Source: Methanoculleus chikugoensis (lineage in GTDB: Archaea; Halobacteriota; Methanomicrobia; Methanomicrobiales; Methanoculleaceae). From it: a DNA stretch of 42,807 nucleotides. The notes beneath the pieces are model-generated. The model did no database searches. It had not been told where the DNA came from and was given only the letters and a program-made list of their open reading frames with translations. The DNA lies in NCBI RefSeq assembly GCF_900095385.1, contig NZ_FMID01000061.1:1-42807 (forward strand). The letters are read 5' to 3'. Positions 30,500-39,791 of this stretch are shown piece after piece; positions within the stretch are counted from its first letter, which is position 1, and every line of letters begins with the position of its first letter. The translations under genes and the position numbers were made by a program.

Positions 30500-33250
30500 A
30501 TGACACCCGCAACGTTTGTACCCGGCACATCAGAGGGGCAACGGATGCTCGAGATCCGCGCCAGCGGTATCCCCTGGCGTCGGTGGGGACCCTACCTGAG
30601 CGAACGGCAATGGGGGACGGTGAGAGAGGATTACGGGGAGGACGGTAATTCCTGGGCCTATTTCACGCACGACCAGGCACGGTCCCGCGCCTACCGGTGG
30701 GGGGAAGACGGGATTGCCGGCATCTCCGACGATGGCCAGCGCCTCTGTTTTGCGCTCGCTCTCTGGAACGGTGCCGATCCCATCATCAAAGAACGGCTCT
30801 TCGGCCTGAACAACGGCGAGGGGAACCACGGGGAGGACGTGAAGGAGTACTACTACTACCTCGACAACACCCCTTCGCACTCCTACATGAAGTACCTCTA
30901 CCGGTATCCGCAGGCGGCGTTCCCGTACAACGACCTTGTCGAGACGAACCGGCAGCGCACCCGGTATGATCTGGAGTACGAGCTCATCGATACGGGGATA
31001 TTCGACGGCGATCGCTACTTCGACGTCTTCGTGGAGTACGCGAAGGCAACGCCTGAGGATATCCTGGTGCAGATCACCGTGCATAACCGCGGTCCGGAGG
31101 AGGCATCCCTCCACGTGCTGCCCACCCTCTGGTTCCGCAACACCTGGTGGCAGGGCGACGGTGCAGAGAAACCGGCCCTCCGGAAGACGGAGGGTCCGCC
31201 GGGGACCAGCGTGATCGCGGCCGGCCACCCGGATCTCGGGCAGCGTTACCTCTCCTGCGAAGGCGCTCCCGTTCTGCTCTTCACCGAGAACGAGACCAAT
31301 ACGGAGCGTCTCTTCGGGACGCCGAACGCCACGCCGTTCGTGAAGGACGGCATCAACAACTACATCGTCGAGGGGCGAAGCGGCGCCGTGAACCCGGAAG
31401 GATCCGGGACAAAATCCTGTGCGCACTACCGGTTGACCCTCGGCCCGGGGGAAGCGCAGAGGGTACGACTGCGCCTCGCCCAGACCCCGCCCTCCGGGGA
31501 GGCACCGTTCGGGAGCCCCTTTGAGAACGTGCTCGCAGAGCGGCAGAGGGAGGCGGATGCGTTCTACGAGAACATCACCCCTCCATCGGTCGGCCCCGAT
31601 GCGGCGAACGTGATGCGCCAGGCGCTCGCCGGGATGCTCTGGACGAAGCAGTACTATCTCTACGAGGTCGATCGCTGGCTGGATGGGCACGATCCGGGCC
31701 AGCGGCCCTCCCTCAGGAACAACTCATGGTTCCACATGGTGAACGCCGACATCATATCCATGCCCGACAAGTGGGAGTATCCCTGGTATGCGGCATGGGA
31801 CCTGGCGTTCCATACCATTGCCCTTGCCATGGTGGACCCGGACTTCGCCAAAAACCAGCTCGACCTGATGCTGCGCGAACGCTACCTGCACCCGAACGGC
31901 CAGATCCCGGCCTACGAATGGAACTTCAGCGACGTCAACCCTCCCGTGCATGCCTGGGCCGCCCTGTTCATCTACCGGACGGAGAAGGAACTCCTTGGCG
32001 CGGGGGACGTGCGGTTCCTGGAGAGAATGTTCCAGAAACTGCTGATGAACTTCACCTGGTGGGTGAACCGCAAGGACCGCGCCGGCCAGAACGTCTTCGA
32101 GGGTGGGTTCCTCGGCCTCGACAACATCGGGGTCTTCGACCGCAGTGCGCCTCTGCCTACGGGAGGCTACCTGGAGCAGGCAGACGGGACGGCGTGGATG
32201 GCCCTCTTTGCCCAGACGATGCTGGATATTGCCGCTGAACTCGCCGTCCACGATCCGGTCTACCAGGAGATGGCGACCAAGTTCTTCGAGCACTTCGTCT
32301 GGATCGCCTCGGCGATCAACAACATCGGAGAGCACCAGGAAGGGATGTGGGACGAGGAGGATGGTTTCTACTACGACCTCCTCCGCCTGCCCGACGGGAG
32401 CGCAACCCGCCTCAAGGTGCGGTCCCTGGTGGGACTGCTGCCGCTCGCCGCAACCACGGTCTTTACCCGGGAGATGGTCGAGCAGATGCCTGACTTCGTG
32501 GAGCGTGCCCAATGGTTCAACCGGTACCATACGCGTATGGCGTCCACCATCTCGAACATCGGCCGGGCCGGCGTCGGAGGACGCATCCTCCTGTCGCTCC
32601 TCACCGAGGAGAGGCTGCGAAGGGTTCTTTCGCGAATGCTGGACGAGAACGAGTTCCTAGGCGACTACGGGATCCGGTCCCTCTCCCGCGCACACCTGCA
32701 CGACCCCTATCTCTTTTACCAGGACGGGCAGGAGCACCGGGTGCAGTACCTGCCCGGGGATTCCGATACGGGTATGTTCGGCGGGAACTCCAACTGGCGG
32801 GGGCCGATCTGGTTCCCGATGAACATGATGCTGCTCCGGGCGCTGTTGAACCTCTATGCGTACTACGGGAACGACTTTACGGTAGAATGCCCGACGGGGT
32901 CGGGGAACCGGATGAACCTCTACCAGGTGAGCGAAGAGATTGGACGGCGCCTGACCCGGGTCTTCCTCCGCGACGAGAGCGATCGGCGCCCGGTCTTCGG
33001 CTACGCCCAAAAGTTCCAGGACGATCCTCACTGGCGCGACTACCTCCTCTTCTACGAGTACTTCCACGGGGATAACGGAGCCGGGATCGGTGCCAGCCAC
33101 CAGACCGGGTGGACGGGGCTCGTTGCCCGGATCATCCAGATCTTCGGGTACATGAGCCCCGAACAGGTGCTCGGGGAGGAGGCGCGGAAGCTCGTCTACA
33201 GGAAGGAGGGATCTCTCCCCCAACCGGTGCAGGGGCCTGCTGCCAGATAA
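30500..33250 (+). CDS. GH63-type glucosidase (MGH1-like glycoside hydrolase)
   Basis: The 916-residue protein lacks a signal peptide. It has an N-terminal beta-sandwich (about 15-350, WGPYLSERQWGTVREDY near the start) and an (alpha/alpha)6 barrel (about 370-900) with WYAAWDLAFHTIALAMVD, YEWNFSDVNPPVHAWAALF and GGNSNWRGPIWFPMN, features of the large bacterial and archaeal GH63-like glucosidases. The Asp in AWDLAFH and the Glu in AYEWNFSD are likely near the active site. Known relatives hydrolyse alpha-glucosides such as glucosylglycerate or mannosylglycerate; a compatible-solute substrate would suit a methanogen, but this is inference. ATG 30500 is preferred because of the TATA position. Confidence 0.82.
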   Translation: MTPATFVPGTSEGQRMLEIRASGIPWRRWGPYLSERQWGTVREDYGEDGNSWAYFTHDQARSRAYRWGEDGIAGISDDGQRLCFALALWNGADPIIKERLFGLNNGEGNHGEDVKEYYYYLDNTPSHSYMKYLYRYPQAAFPYNDLVETNRQRTRYDLEYELIDTGIFDGDRYFDVFVEYAKATPEDILVQITVHNRGPEEASLHVLPTLWFRNTWWQGDGAEKPALRKTEGPPGTSVIAAGHPDLGQRYLSCEGAPVLLFTENETNTERLFGTPNATPFVKDGINNYIVEGRSGAVNPEGSGTKSCAHYRLTLGPGEAQRVRLRLAQTPPSGEAPFGSPFENVLAERQREADAFYENITPPSVGPDAANVMRQALAGMLWTKQYYLYEVDRWLDGHDPGQRPSLRNNSWFHMVNADIISMPDKWEYPWYAAWDLAFHTIALAMVDPDFAKNQLDLMLRERYLHPNGQIPAYEWNFSDVNPPVHAWAALFIYRTEKELLGAGDVRFLERMFQKLLMNFTWWVNRKDRAGQNVFEGGFLGLDNIGVFDRSAPLPTGGYLEQADGTAWMALFAQTMLDIAAELAVHDPVYQEMATKFFEHFVWIASAINNIGEHQEGMWDEEDGFYYDLLRLPDGSATRLKVRSLVGLLPLAATTVFTREMVEQMPDFVERAQWFNRYHTRMASTISNIGRAGVGGRILLSLLTEERLRRVLSRMLDENEFLGDYGIRSLSRAHLHDPYLFYQDGQEHRVQYLPGDSDTGMFGGNSNWRGPIWFPMNMMLLRALLNLYAYYGNDFTVECPTGSGNRMNLYQVSEEIGRRLTRVFLRDESDRRPVFGYAQKFQDDPHWRDYLLFYEYFHGDNGAGIGASHQTGWTGLVARIIQIFGYMSPEQVLGEEARKLVYRKEGSLPQPVQGPAAR

Positions 33251-33335
33251 GAGATGTACAGGCCCGGAAAGACGGTCAGGCCGGCGGATCGGGGAGGACT
33301 CCGCCGGACCGGGCCGGGCGGATGAGGGCAGATAC

Positions 33336-33344
33336 TTATATATA
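33336..33344 (+). promoter_or_regulatory. TATA box for the HdeD-like gene
   Basis: TTATATATA lies about 35 bases before the ATG at 33375, a strong match to the archaeal consensus with a leader of about 10 bases. Confidence 0.65.
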
Positions 33345-33374
33345 GCGACAGTGAGCCCTCCGCACGGTGTTGTT

Positions 33375-33926
33375 ATGGCTAACACGCTGTTCGGTGCCGG
33401 CACCTATGAGTCCGGCGCTGCTCTGGCTCCGTCACGCCGGCTCGTGCTGCTGCTCGGCGTCATCGCGATCATCTTCGGCGTTCTCTTCTTCATCTACCCC
33501 ATTCCGACGCTGGAAATCCTCGTCATGTTCCTCGGCTTGTACTGGTTGTTCAACGGTATCGTTGCGTTCATCGGCCTCGTTACGGACAAAACCGGGCGGG
33601 GCTGGAAACTGCTGGTCGGGATCCTCGGCGTCCTTGCAGGAGTCCTGGTGCTCGCCTATCCCCTCTACAGCGCTATCCTCATCCCGACAGTCTTTGCGGT
33701 CATCATCGGCGTGGAGGGACTGATCATCGGTGCGGTCTACATGGTGCAGGGCTTCTCCGGCGCCAGCTGGGGGACCGGGATCCTCGGCATCCTGAGCATC
33801 ATCTTCGGCCTGGTCCTGATCGCAAACCCGCTCGTCGCGGCTGTCGGCCTGGTGCTGCTCCTTGCGGGGCTCGCCATCGTCGGCGGCATCGCGGCGATCG
33901 TCGTTTCGTTCCGACTGCCGGGGTGA
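33375..33926 (+). CDS. HdeD/DUF308 membrane protein
   Basis: From ATG 33375 the product has 183 residues. Six short hydrophobic helices are arranged as repeats (VLLLGVIAIIFGVLFFIYP, LLVGILGVLAGVLVLAYP, TGILGILSIIFGLVLIANP), each a helix pair ending with a proline, as in HdeD/DUF308 proteins. Bacterial HdeD is linked to acid resistance; the mechanism is unknown and a role in archaea has not been shown. It is a single-gene unit with its own promoter. Confidence 0.85.
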   Translation: MANTLFGAGTYESGAALAPSRRLVLLLGVIAIIFGVLFFIYPIPTLEILVMFLGLYWLFNGIVAFIGLVTDKTGRGWKLLVGILGVLAGVLVLAYPLYSAILIPTVFAVIIGVEGLIIGAVYMVQGFSGASWGTGILGILSIIFGLVLIANPLVAAVGLVLLLAGLAIVGGIAAIVVSFRLPG

Positions 33927-34064
33927 AGGAAGGGGAGGGATCGGAGCGTACGGCCTCCCCCTCTCTTTCGCAAAGAAGTGTATCCTGCTGCCGCCCTCTC
34001 CGGTACGAGGGCGCGTGGGAGCGCCGTTGCGGAGCACCCGGCTCACCGCAATAGATTGGGATAG

Positions 34065-34075
34065 TTTTATATATG
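34065..34075 (+). promoter_or_regulatory. TATA box for the small lipoprotein gene
   Basis: TTTTATATATG lies about 55 bases before the ATG at 34124, leaving a leader of about 28 bases with a GGGAG ribosome site in it. Confidence 0.6.
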
Positions 34076-34123
34076 CTATGTTATCATCCGGCACCGGGCA
34101 GGATGACTGCCCGGGAGACGGGT

Positions 34124-34543
34124 ATGAAGAAGGTAGGGATACTGTTCGTCGCGCTGGCCCTCGTCCTGGCCTGCGCCGGTGCCGGGTGCGTCCAGCCGTC
34201 TGAAGAGGAGGCGGAGGCGCAGCTCTGCCAGAGTCTCGCAGACCTCGGAGCCGCGGTTGAGAGTATGGAGAACACCAGCCTGAGATCCTCTGTCGGCGAT
34301 ATCCGGGATGGACGGGACCAGGTCCGGTCCGCCATGGAGAACGTCAGGGATTCTGCAGGCCAGGTCGCTAACATCCGGGTCGACGATCTCAACGCGGCGT
34401 ATGAAGACCTCGACCGGGCCGTAGAGGATCTTCCTGACGATCTGACCGTCATTGAGGCCATTCAGACCATCCGCCCGCAGATACAGGCCGTCCGGACTGA
34501 ACAGCAGAGCCTTTACGCAGACCTGAACTGCACGGCGCAGTGA
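34124..34543 (+). CDS. Small helical lipoprotein, unknown
   Basis: From ATG 34124 the product has 139 residues: a lipoprotein signal (ILFVALALVLACAGAGC, Cys22) followed by an acidic, helix-rich body with heptad-like spacing (QVRSAMENVRDSAGQVANI, DDLNAAYEDLDRAVEDL). No family name is known to me. It is probably tethered outside the membrane. An upstream extension to 34073 reads through the promoter and is not supported. Confidence 0.75.
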   Translation: MKKVGILFVALALVLACAGAGCVQPSEEEAEAQLCQSLADLGAAVESMENTSLRSSVGDIRDGRDQVRSAMENVRDSAGQVANIRVDDLNAAYEDLDRAVEDLPDDLTVIEAIQTIRPQIQAVRTEQQSLYADLNCTAQ

Positions 34544-34707
34544 TAGAGGGTCGAGAAATCGACCGGATCCAGGCGGTATCAGGGGTGTCACATAGCGGGT
34601 GAGCTAAAAATCACGAGGATGCCGTGCGCTGATGACGGCTATCATTGCAACGGTCTACCTGAGTGTCTTCGCCTGTGGGATCCCCGGCAGTATGAGAACG
34701 GAGTGGC

Positions 34708-36003
34708 GTGATGCGCAGGCCTGATGGCGAGGCACCCCTCGCCTTCCACATCATGGCAAAGCCGACCGGCGCCCGGTGCAATCTCGACTGCGCCTACTGC
34801 TTCTTCAGAAAGAAGGAAGGGCTGTACCCGGAGAGCAACTTCCGGATGACCGATACGGTGATGGAAGAGTACATCCGCCAGACCCTCGCAGGGCATCACG
34901 TGCCCCCTGTGACGATCGCCTGGCAGGGGGGAGAGCCGACCCTGATGGGGCCGGAGTTCTTCCGGCGGGCAGTGGAAGTGCAGAAGAAGTGCGCGAGGCC
35001 CGGAACCCGTATCGAGAACACCTTCCAGACAAACGGCATCCTCCTCGACGACGAGTGGTGCCGGTTCTTCCACGACAACAACTTCCTCGTCGGCCTCTCC
35101 ATGGACGGTCCCGGGCACCTCCACGACGTCTACCGGAGGGACAGACGGGGCCGCGGCACGTTTGACCGGGTTCTCAAAGCCGCCCGCCTGCTCCGGAAGC
35201 ACCATGTCGAGTTCAACATCCTCTGTGCGGTCACCGGCACGAACGCCGATCATCCCCTGGAGGTCTACCGGTTCTTCCGCGACGAGCTCGGTGCGCCGTA
35301 CATCCAGTTCATTCCCATCGTGGAACGGGAGAACGAAACGGGGTTTCAGGAAGGAAATACGGTCACCGATCGATCCGTCCGGCCGGAACAGTGGGGACGG
35401 TTCCTGATCGAGATCTTCGATGAGTGGGTCAGAAGGGATGTCGGCCGGACGTTTGTCCTGAACTTCGACTGGGCGCTTGCGGGATGGCTCAACATGGCGG
35501 GGACGGTCTGCATCTTCGCCCCGACCTGCGGCCTCGGCGTGGCGCTCGAGCATACCGGCGACCTCTACTCCTGCGACCACTTCGTCGAACCGGACCACTT
35601 CCTCGGCAACATCCTCACGACACCGCTGGTCGAGCTCGTAAGTTCCCAAAAACAGCGGAGGTTTGGGGCGGCCAAGCGCGATACGCTTCCCCGGTACTGC
35701 CGGGCATGTGCGCTCCTCCCCGTCTGCAACGGCGAATGCCCGAAGAACCGGTTCATCGAGACACCGGACGGCGAGGCGGGACTGAACTACCTCTGCGAGG
35801 GGTATAAAGCGTTCTTCTCCCACGCCGACCGCCCGATGCGGATGATGGCCGACCTGCTCCGGCAGGGGAGGTGCGCCGACGAGGTGATGCCGGTGCTCGC
35901 GGCGGAGAGGAAGGTGCCGGGAAGAGTCGGCCGGAACGAACCCTGCCCCTGCGGGAGCGGGCTGAAGTACCGGAAGTGCTGTGGAAGACAGACGGCGCCC
36001 TGA
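34708..36003 (+). CDS. Anaerobic sulfatase-maturating radical SAM enzyme with SEC-C tail
   Basis: The 431-residue protein binds the radical SAM 4Fe-4S cluster through CNLDCAYC (Cys24, 28, 31). [24 protein letters not shown] and GLSMDGP follow in the order of anSME enzymes, and a SPASM region holds [30 protein letters not shown] and a late Cys in YLCEGY for auxiliary clusters. These enzymes turn a Cys or Ser of sulfatases into formylglycine without oxygen, as an anaerobe needs. The last 25 residues form a SEC-C zinc motif ([18 protein letters not shown]), an added domain. The convergent sulfatase gene, 26 bases away, is its evident substrate. GTG 34708 or ATG 34711 may be the start. Confidence 0.9.
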   Translation: MMRRPDGEAPLAFHIMAKPTGARCNLDCAYCFFRKKEGLYPESNFRMTDTVMEEYIRQTLAGHHVPPVTIAWQGGEPTLMGPEFFRRAVEVQKKCARPGTRIENTFQTNGILLDDEWCRFFHDNNFLVGLSMDGPGHLHDVYRRDRRGRGTFDRVLKAARLLRKHHVEFNILCAVTGTNADHPLEVYRFFRDELGAPYIQFIPIVERENETGFQEGNTVTDRSVRPEQWGRFLIEIFDEWVRRDVGRTFVLNFDWALAGWLNMAGTVCIFAPTCGLGVALEHTGDLYSCDHFVEPDHFLGNILTTPLVELVSSQKQRRFGAAKRDTLPRYCRACALLPVCNGECPKNRFIETPDGEAGLNYLCEGYKAFFSHADRPMRMMADLLRQGRCADEVMPVLAAERKVPGRVGRNEPCPCGSGLKYRKCCGRQTAP

Positions 36004-36029
36004 AACAATGATGGTTTCTGGATCAGGGG

Positions 36030-38378
36030 TTAATCCCGCATGATCCAGGCGGCCACTTCTTTCTCGTGGTCGATATAATACTCACCGCTCACATCGATCA
36101 CCACCCGATCGATGGTCCCGCCCGTAAAGGCGAAAGGCGCGGAGTAGTCCGGCGACACCGGCGATCCGCTGTCCCGGCCGACACAGAGCCCGTCGCCGGT
36201 GAGGGAGAAGGATCCCGGCTGTGTCCTGATCCGTCCCTCGCCCACCTTCTCCATGTCTATGTAGAGAGTGAGGGTGCCGACGGCGCTCCTGGTATCGGGA
36301 TCCACACCGTCCTTTATGAACTCCGCGGTGAAGACGTGCCGGCCGGCGGGCACGGTGCTGCTTGAGGAGATCTTCTGGATCGCATCCCCGAGCCAGTTGT
36401 AGACGTAGTGAAGCCGCCCGTCTGCAATGTAGAGGCTGTGCCCGCCACCGACACCTCCGTGGGCGAACAGCACGCCCTGCGTCTCCGGCCCATCGGTGAC
36501 GGCGCCGGCCACGATCCCATACGATCGCCCCCGGATATTGACTGCTACCGTCTCGGGAACCTCGGCAGCCCCCGGGTAGTAGATGTAACGGGTTCTCGGG
36601 CTCGCGGGCTGGGGACGCGGCGTGAGAAAGATCTCCAGCGGGTTGCGGTCATCGAGGGGCATACCCTGGTAAATGCCCGCATAGTAGAACCAGAGTCCCT
36701 TGAGGAGCTCGAGCACGTCTTTCTTTTCGTCGGCAAGGTTCTGGATCTGGGCCCGGTCTTCCTTCAGGTTGTAGAGCTCCCAGACGTCGTGTGCGTAGTT
36801 GCCCCAGCCCGAGAGGGGCGGGTGAACCGTGGTTGCCAGCCAGCCCCGGTGGTAGATCGCCCTCTGGCCGAGCATGGCATAGAACTGGGTTTCCCGTCCC
36901 GGCGCATCGGGATCGTCAAAGCCGGCCTTGAAGCTCTCTCCCTCGATCGGGCTCTGGGTATAGCCCTTCAGCACCTTCGGCGGCTCGATCCCCAGCAGGT
37001 CGTAGAGCGTCGGGACAATGTCCACGGCGTGGACATACTGGTGGCGTACCTCGCCGCGGGCACTGATGCCGCGGGGCCATGCAATCAGGCACATGTCCGC
37101 AGTTCCGCCCTCGTACCCGGCAAACCGCTTCCAGTAGGGGAACGGGGTGTCGAAAGCCCATGCCCAGCCGGTGCAGTAATGGTTGTATGCCGCCGGGCCG
37201 CCAAGCTCGTCGATGTGCGGCAGATTCGCCTCGACCGTGTCGGGGATGTTGTTTAAGAACTTGTTCTCGTTGAAGGAACCGCTGGGCCCTCCCTCTGCGC
37301 TGGCGCCGTTGTCGGATACAACGACGATGATGGTATTCTCCAGCTGGCCGGACTCCTCGAGGTAGTCGAGGACCCGTCCGATCTGGGCATCGGTGTAGGT
37401 AACAAAGCCGGCGTACACCTCCGCCATACGGATGAAAAGCCGCTTTTCGTCCTCGTTCAACGAGTCCCAGGGAGGTACGAAGTCCAGAGGCGGCCATGGC
37501 TGACCGTCGGGTCCGGTCGTTGTCGGCTCACCGTGAGGGTTGATGGGCGATAGCCCGGTATTCTCCGGCAACAGTCCCATCTTCTTCTGGTTATCGAGGA
37601 TCTGCTCCCGTATCTTCTCGTAGCCCATATCGAACCGGCCCCGGTACGTATCAGCCCATTCCTTGAAGACATGGTGCGGGGCATGGGCACACCCGGGGCA
37701 GAAGTACATGAACCAGGGCTTTTCGGGGGCGATCATCTTCGCGTCGCGGACGAACTCGATCGCCCGATCGGCGATATCCCGTGAGAAGTGATACCCCTCG
37801 TCCGGGCGGTAGGGCTGGTCTATTGGGTGGTTGTCGTAGACGATATCGGGGTACCACTGGTTGGTCTCCCCGCCCAGAAATCCGTAGTAGCGCTCGAATC
37901 CCCGCCCGAGCGGCCAGCGCCCCTTCCACGAGGACATGTCGGTCTCTTCTCCCGGGGTCAGGTGCCACTTGCCGACGGCGTAGGTGTTCCAGCCCCGATC
38001 GTTGAGCACCTCTGAGATAAACCCGTTCTCAAAAGGAATGCGGGCGGAGATCCCCGGAAAACCGGTGGACGCCTCGGTGATGCAGGCCATGTTGTTGCTG
38101 GTTGCGTTGCGCCCGGTGAGCAGGCACGAACGGGTGGGCGAACAGAGCGCCGTGGTATGGAAGTTGCTGTAACGTATGCCCATATCGGCGATACGCTGCA
38201 TTGTGGGTGTCTTGATGGGCCCGCCGAATACGTCCATGGCCCCGTAGCCGACGTCGTCCCAGACGATCATCAGGACGTTAGGGGCACCTTCCGTTGCCTG
38301 CGGCTGCAGGTAGGGTTCCCAGTCAGGCACCGAATCCCGGATATCGAGATTGACCGTGCCCTTCCATCTCTCGGACAT
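36030..38378 (-). CDS. Cys-type arylsulfatase, cytoplasmic
   Basis: The 782-residue protein is a type I sulfatase. Metal ligands lie in IVWDDVGYG (Asp41-42), the formylglycine site is Cys79 in CSPTRSCLLTGR (C-x-P-x-R), GKWHL is near 145, and DNGAS supplies a later Asp. The core runs to about residue 600; the last 150 residues form a beta-sandwich-like tail. The sequence starts MSERWKGTVNL with no signal peptide, so the enzyme appears cytoplasmic, where the maturase next to it also works. It would release sulfate from sulfate esters; the substrate is unknown. Arylsulfatases are uncommon in methanogens, so the pair may have been acquired by transfer. Confidence 0.9.
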   Translation of the reverse strand: MSERWKGTVNLDIRDSVPDWEPYLQPQATEGAPNVLMIVWDDVGYGAMDVFGGPIKTPTMQRIADMGIRYSNFHTTALCSPTRSCLLTGRNATSNNMACITEASTGFPGISARIPFENGFISEVLNDRGWNTYAVGKWHLTPGEETDMSSWKGRWPLGRGFERYYGFLGGETNQWYPDIVYDNHPIDQPYRPDEGYHFSRDIADRAIEFVRDAKMIAPEKPWFMYFCPGCAHAPHHVFKEWADTYRGRFDMGYEKIREQILDNQKKMGLLPENTGLSPINPHGEPTTTGPDGQPWPPLDFVPPWDSLNEDEKRLFIRMAEVYAGFVTYTDAQIGRVLDYLEESGQLENTIIVVVSDNGASAEGGPSGSFNENKFLNNIPDTVEANLPHIDELGGPAAYNHYCTGWAWAFDTPFPYWKRFAGYEGGTADMCLIAWPRGISARGEVRHQYVHAVDIVPTLYDLLGIEPPKVLKGYTQSPIEGESFKAGFDDPDAPGRETQFYAMLGQRAIYHRGWLATTVHPPLSGWGNYAHDVWELYNLKEDRAQIQNLADEKKDVLELLKGLWFYYAGIYQGMPLDDRNPLEIFLTPRPQPASPRTRYIYYPGAAEVPETVAVNIRGRSYGIVAGAVTDGPETQGVLFAHGGVGGGHSLYIADGRLHYVYNWLGDAIQKISSSSTVPAGRHVFTAEFIKDGVDPDTRSAVGTLTLYIDMEKVGEGRIRTQPGSFSLTGDGLCVGRDSGSPVSPDYSAPFAFTGGTIDRVVIDVSGEYYIDHEKEVAAWIMRD

Positions 38379-38607
38379 CTTGCACTCTCCATGTTATGAG
38401 CGCCGTGTCAGGTGCCGTCACGGATTAATCTCTTTCGATGCCCGAACTCCGCCGGAGGATCGCACCCGGGCGGCAGCGCTCCGGCGACCGAACGGTTCCT
38501 GCCGGTTCCGGCCTGCGGAACCGCCGGCCTGCACTGTGTAGTAACCATAATGTGCGGGTACTGTGATTGGCGACGGCAGTCTGAAAGACACGCAGAGGAT
38601 GATATCC

Positions 38608-39147
38608 ATGATGCGAAGGAGAGCAGAAGGCGGCCTTGCGGGCCGCGAAGAGGCCGGCGGGGCACACCGCTATAAGATGCACGAGAAACTCGTCTCCATC
38701 GGGGACGACTACTGGATCGAGGACGCGGCCGGAGAGCGGGCGTTCAAGGTTGACGGGAAAGCGCTCCGCGTGAGGAACACCCTCGTCATCCAGAGCAGGG
38801 AGGGGCGGGACCTCTACACGATCCAGGAGAGGATGCTCCGGATCAAGGATACGATGGAGATCGAGCGGGGCGAAGGCGGCACGGCGGCGACGATCAAGAA
38901 GGCGCTGATCGCGCCGCTCCGGGACCGGTGGACGGTCAGTATCCCCGGAGGGGAGGACTGGGAGGTGCAGGGGAACATCCTCGACCACGAGTACCATATC
39001 GAGGCCGGGCGGCGGGAGCGGGTTGCCGGGGTCTCGAAGAAGTGGTTCCGGGTCAGGGATACCTACGGTGTGGAGGTGGAGCCGGGGCACGACGACGCGC
39101 TTGTCCTCGCCGTGACGGCGGCGATCGACCAGATGTCACACGATTGA
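38608..39147 (+). CDS. LURP-one-related (tubby-like fold) protein
   Basis: From ATG 38608 the product has 179 residues. After a basic N-terminal stretch it shows the LURP-one pattern: HRYKMHEKLVSIGDDYWIED, AFKVDGKALRVRNTLVI, YTIQERMLRIKDTMEIER and ending with WFRVRDTYGVEVEPGHDDAL. The family forms a 12-strand barrel around a helix and may bind lipids; the function in archaea is unknown. GAGGATGAT just upstream resembles a ribosome site and favours this start over those at 38563 or 38599. It is divergent from the sulfatase gene. Confidence 0.75.
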   Translation: MMRRRAEGGLAGREEAGGAHRYKMHEKLVSIGDDYWIEDAAGERAFKVDGKALRVRNTLVIQSREGRDLYTIQERMLRIKDTMEIERGEGGTAATIKKALIAPLRDRWTVSIPGGEDWEVQGNILDHEYHIEAGRRERVAGVSKKWFRVRDTYGVEVEPGHDDALVLAVTAAIDQMSHD

Positions 39148-39791
39148 CGGGGGGCACCCGCGACACAGGTTCCGAAGACAGGGATGCAGCGTGGAGGGAT
39201 CCCCTGCAGCGCCTTAAAGACCAGCGCATGAGCTGGAGGCTCCGGATGGTGGCCTGGACCGCTCCTGCCCGGGAGAGGCACCATCCTGCTCTTTCCGGCG
39301 TTACACCCATGTTTACCGCAACCCTGCCCCCCTTGTTCTCTTTCCCGGTCCCCTCACGGCCGTTAAGGGCATGCGGCAGAGGGACCGGGAGGGGCACGCA
39401 GAAAGGGATATCGCCCGGGGGAGTCTCACGGTCGTCACAGGGATTGCTCTATTCGTCTACCGGGAGGTGTACCTCATCCTCGTGACCCGGTTCTTTGCCC
39501 GCGTGGTCGTCACGCTTCTCCGGGTGGTTCGGGAGAAAGGGATTTACCGCAGGGCTTCCGGCACACGTCCGGTATGTTCGCCGGTTCTCGGGCTTCTCGC
39601 TGTTACCCTGCCCAGGTGAGCGGTCGGTCTCCTCGCCGGGATCGTGCTCATGGCGGGTGTATTTCTGTTATAGACGCGTGCGTGTTGAGGAATGCCGCCC
39701 GGCTGATGGAAGAAGGCGACTTTGCCTGACGTTCCCTCCCGACCGGGGGCTTTCTGCCCCTCGTTGCCATGCAGATCCGGCTGACCGCCTC
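39148..39791. other. Gap holding traces of a small membrane protein
   Basis: About 640 bases carry no clear intact gene. A plus-strand frame at 39371-39619 has one convincing hydrophobic region (SLTVVTGIALFVYREVYLIL). Another frame around 39627-39674 reads GLLAGIVLMAGVFLL and ends in TAG. Together they look like one small membrane protein broken by frameshifts, but no family is recognised and chance is not excluded. Confidence 0.3.

Noticed and set aside
34632-34724. 30-codon ORF overlapping the start of the maturase gene
   Set aside because: It has no convincing ribosome site and no recognisable product; a leader peptide cannot be excluded but is not supported.
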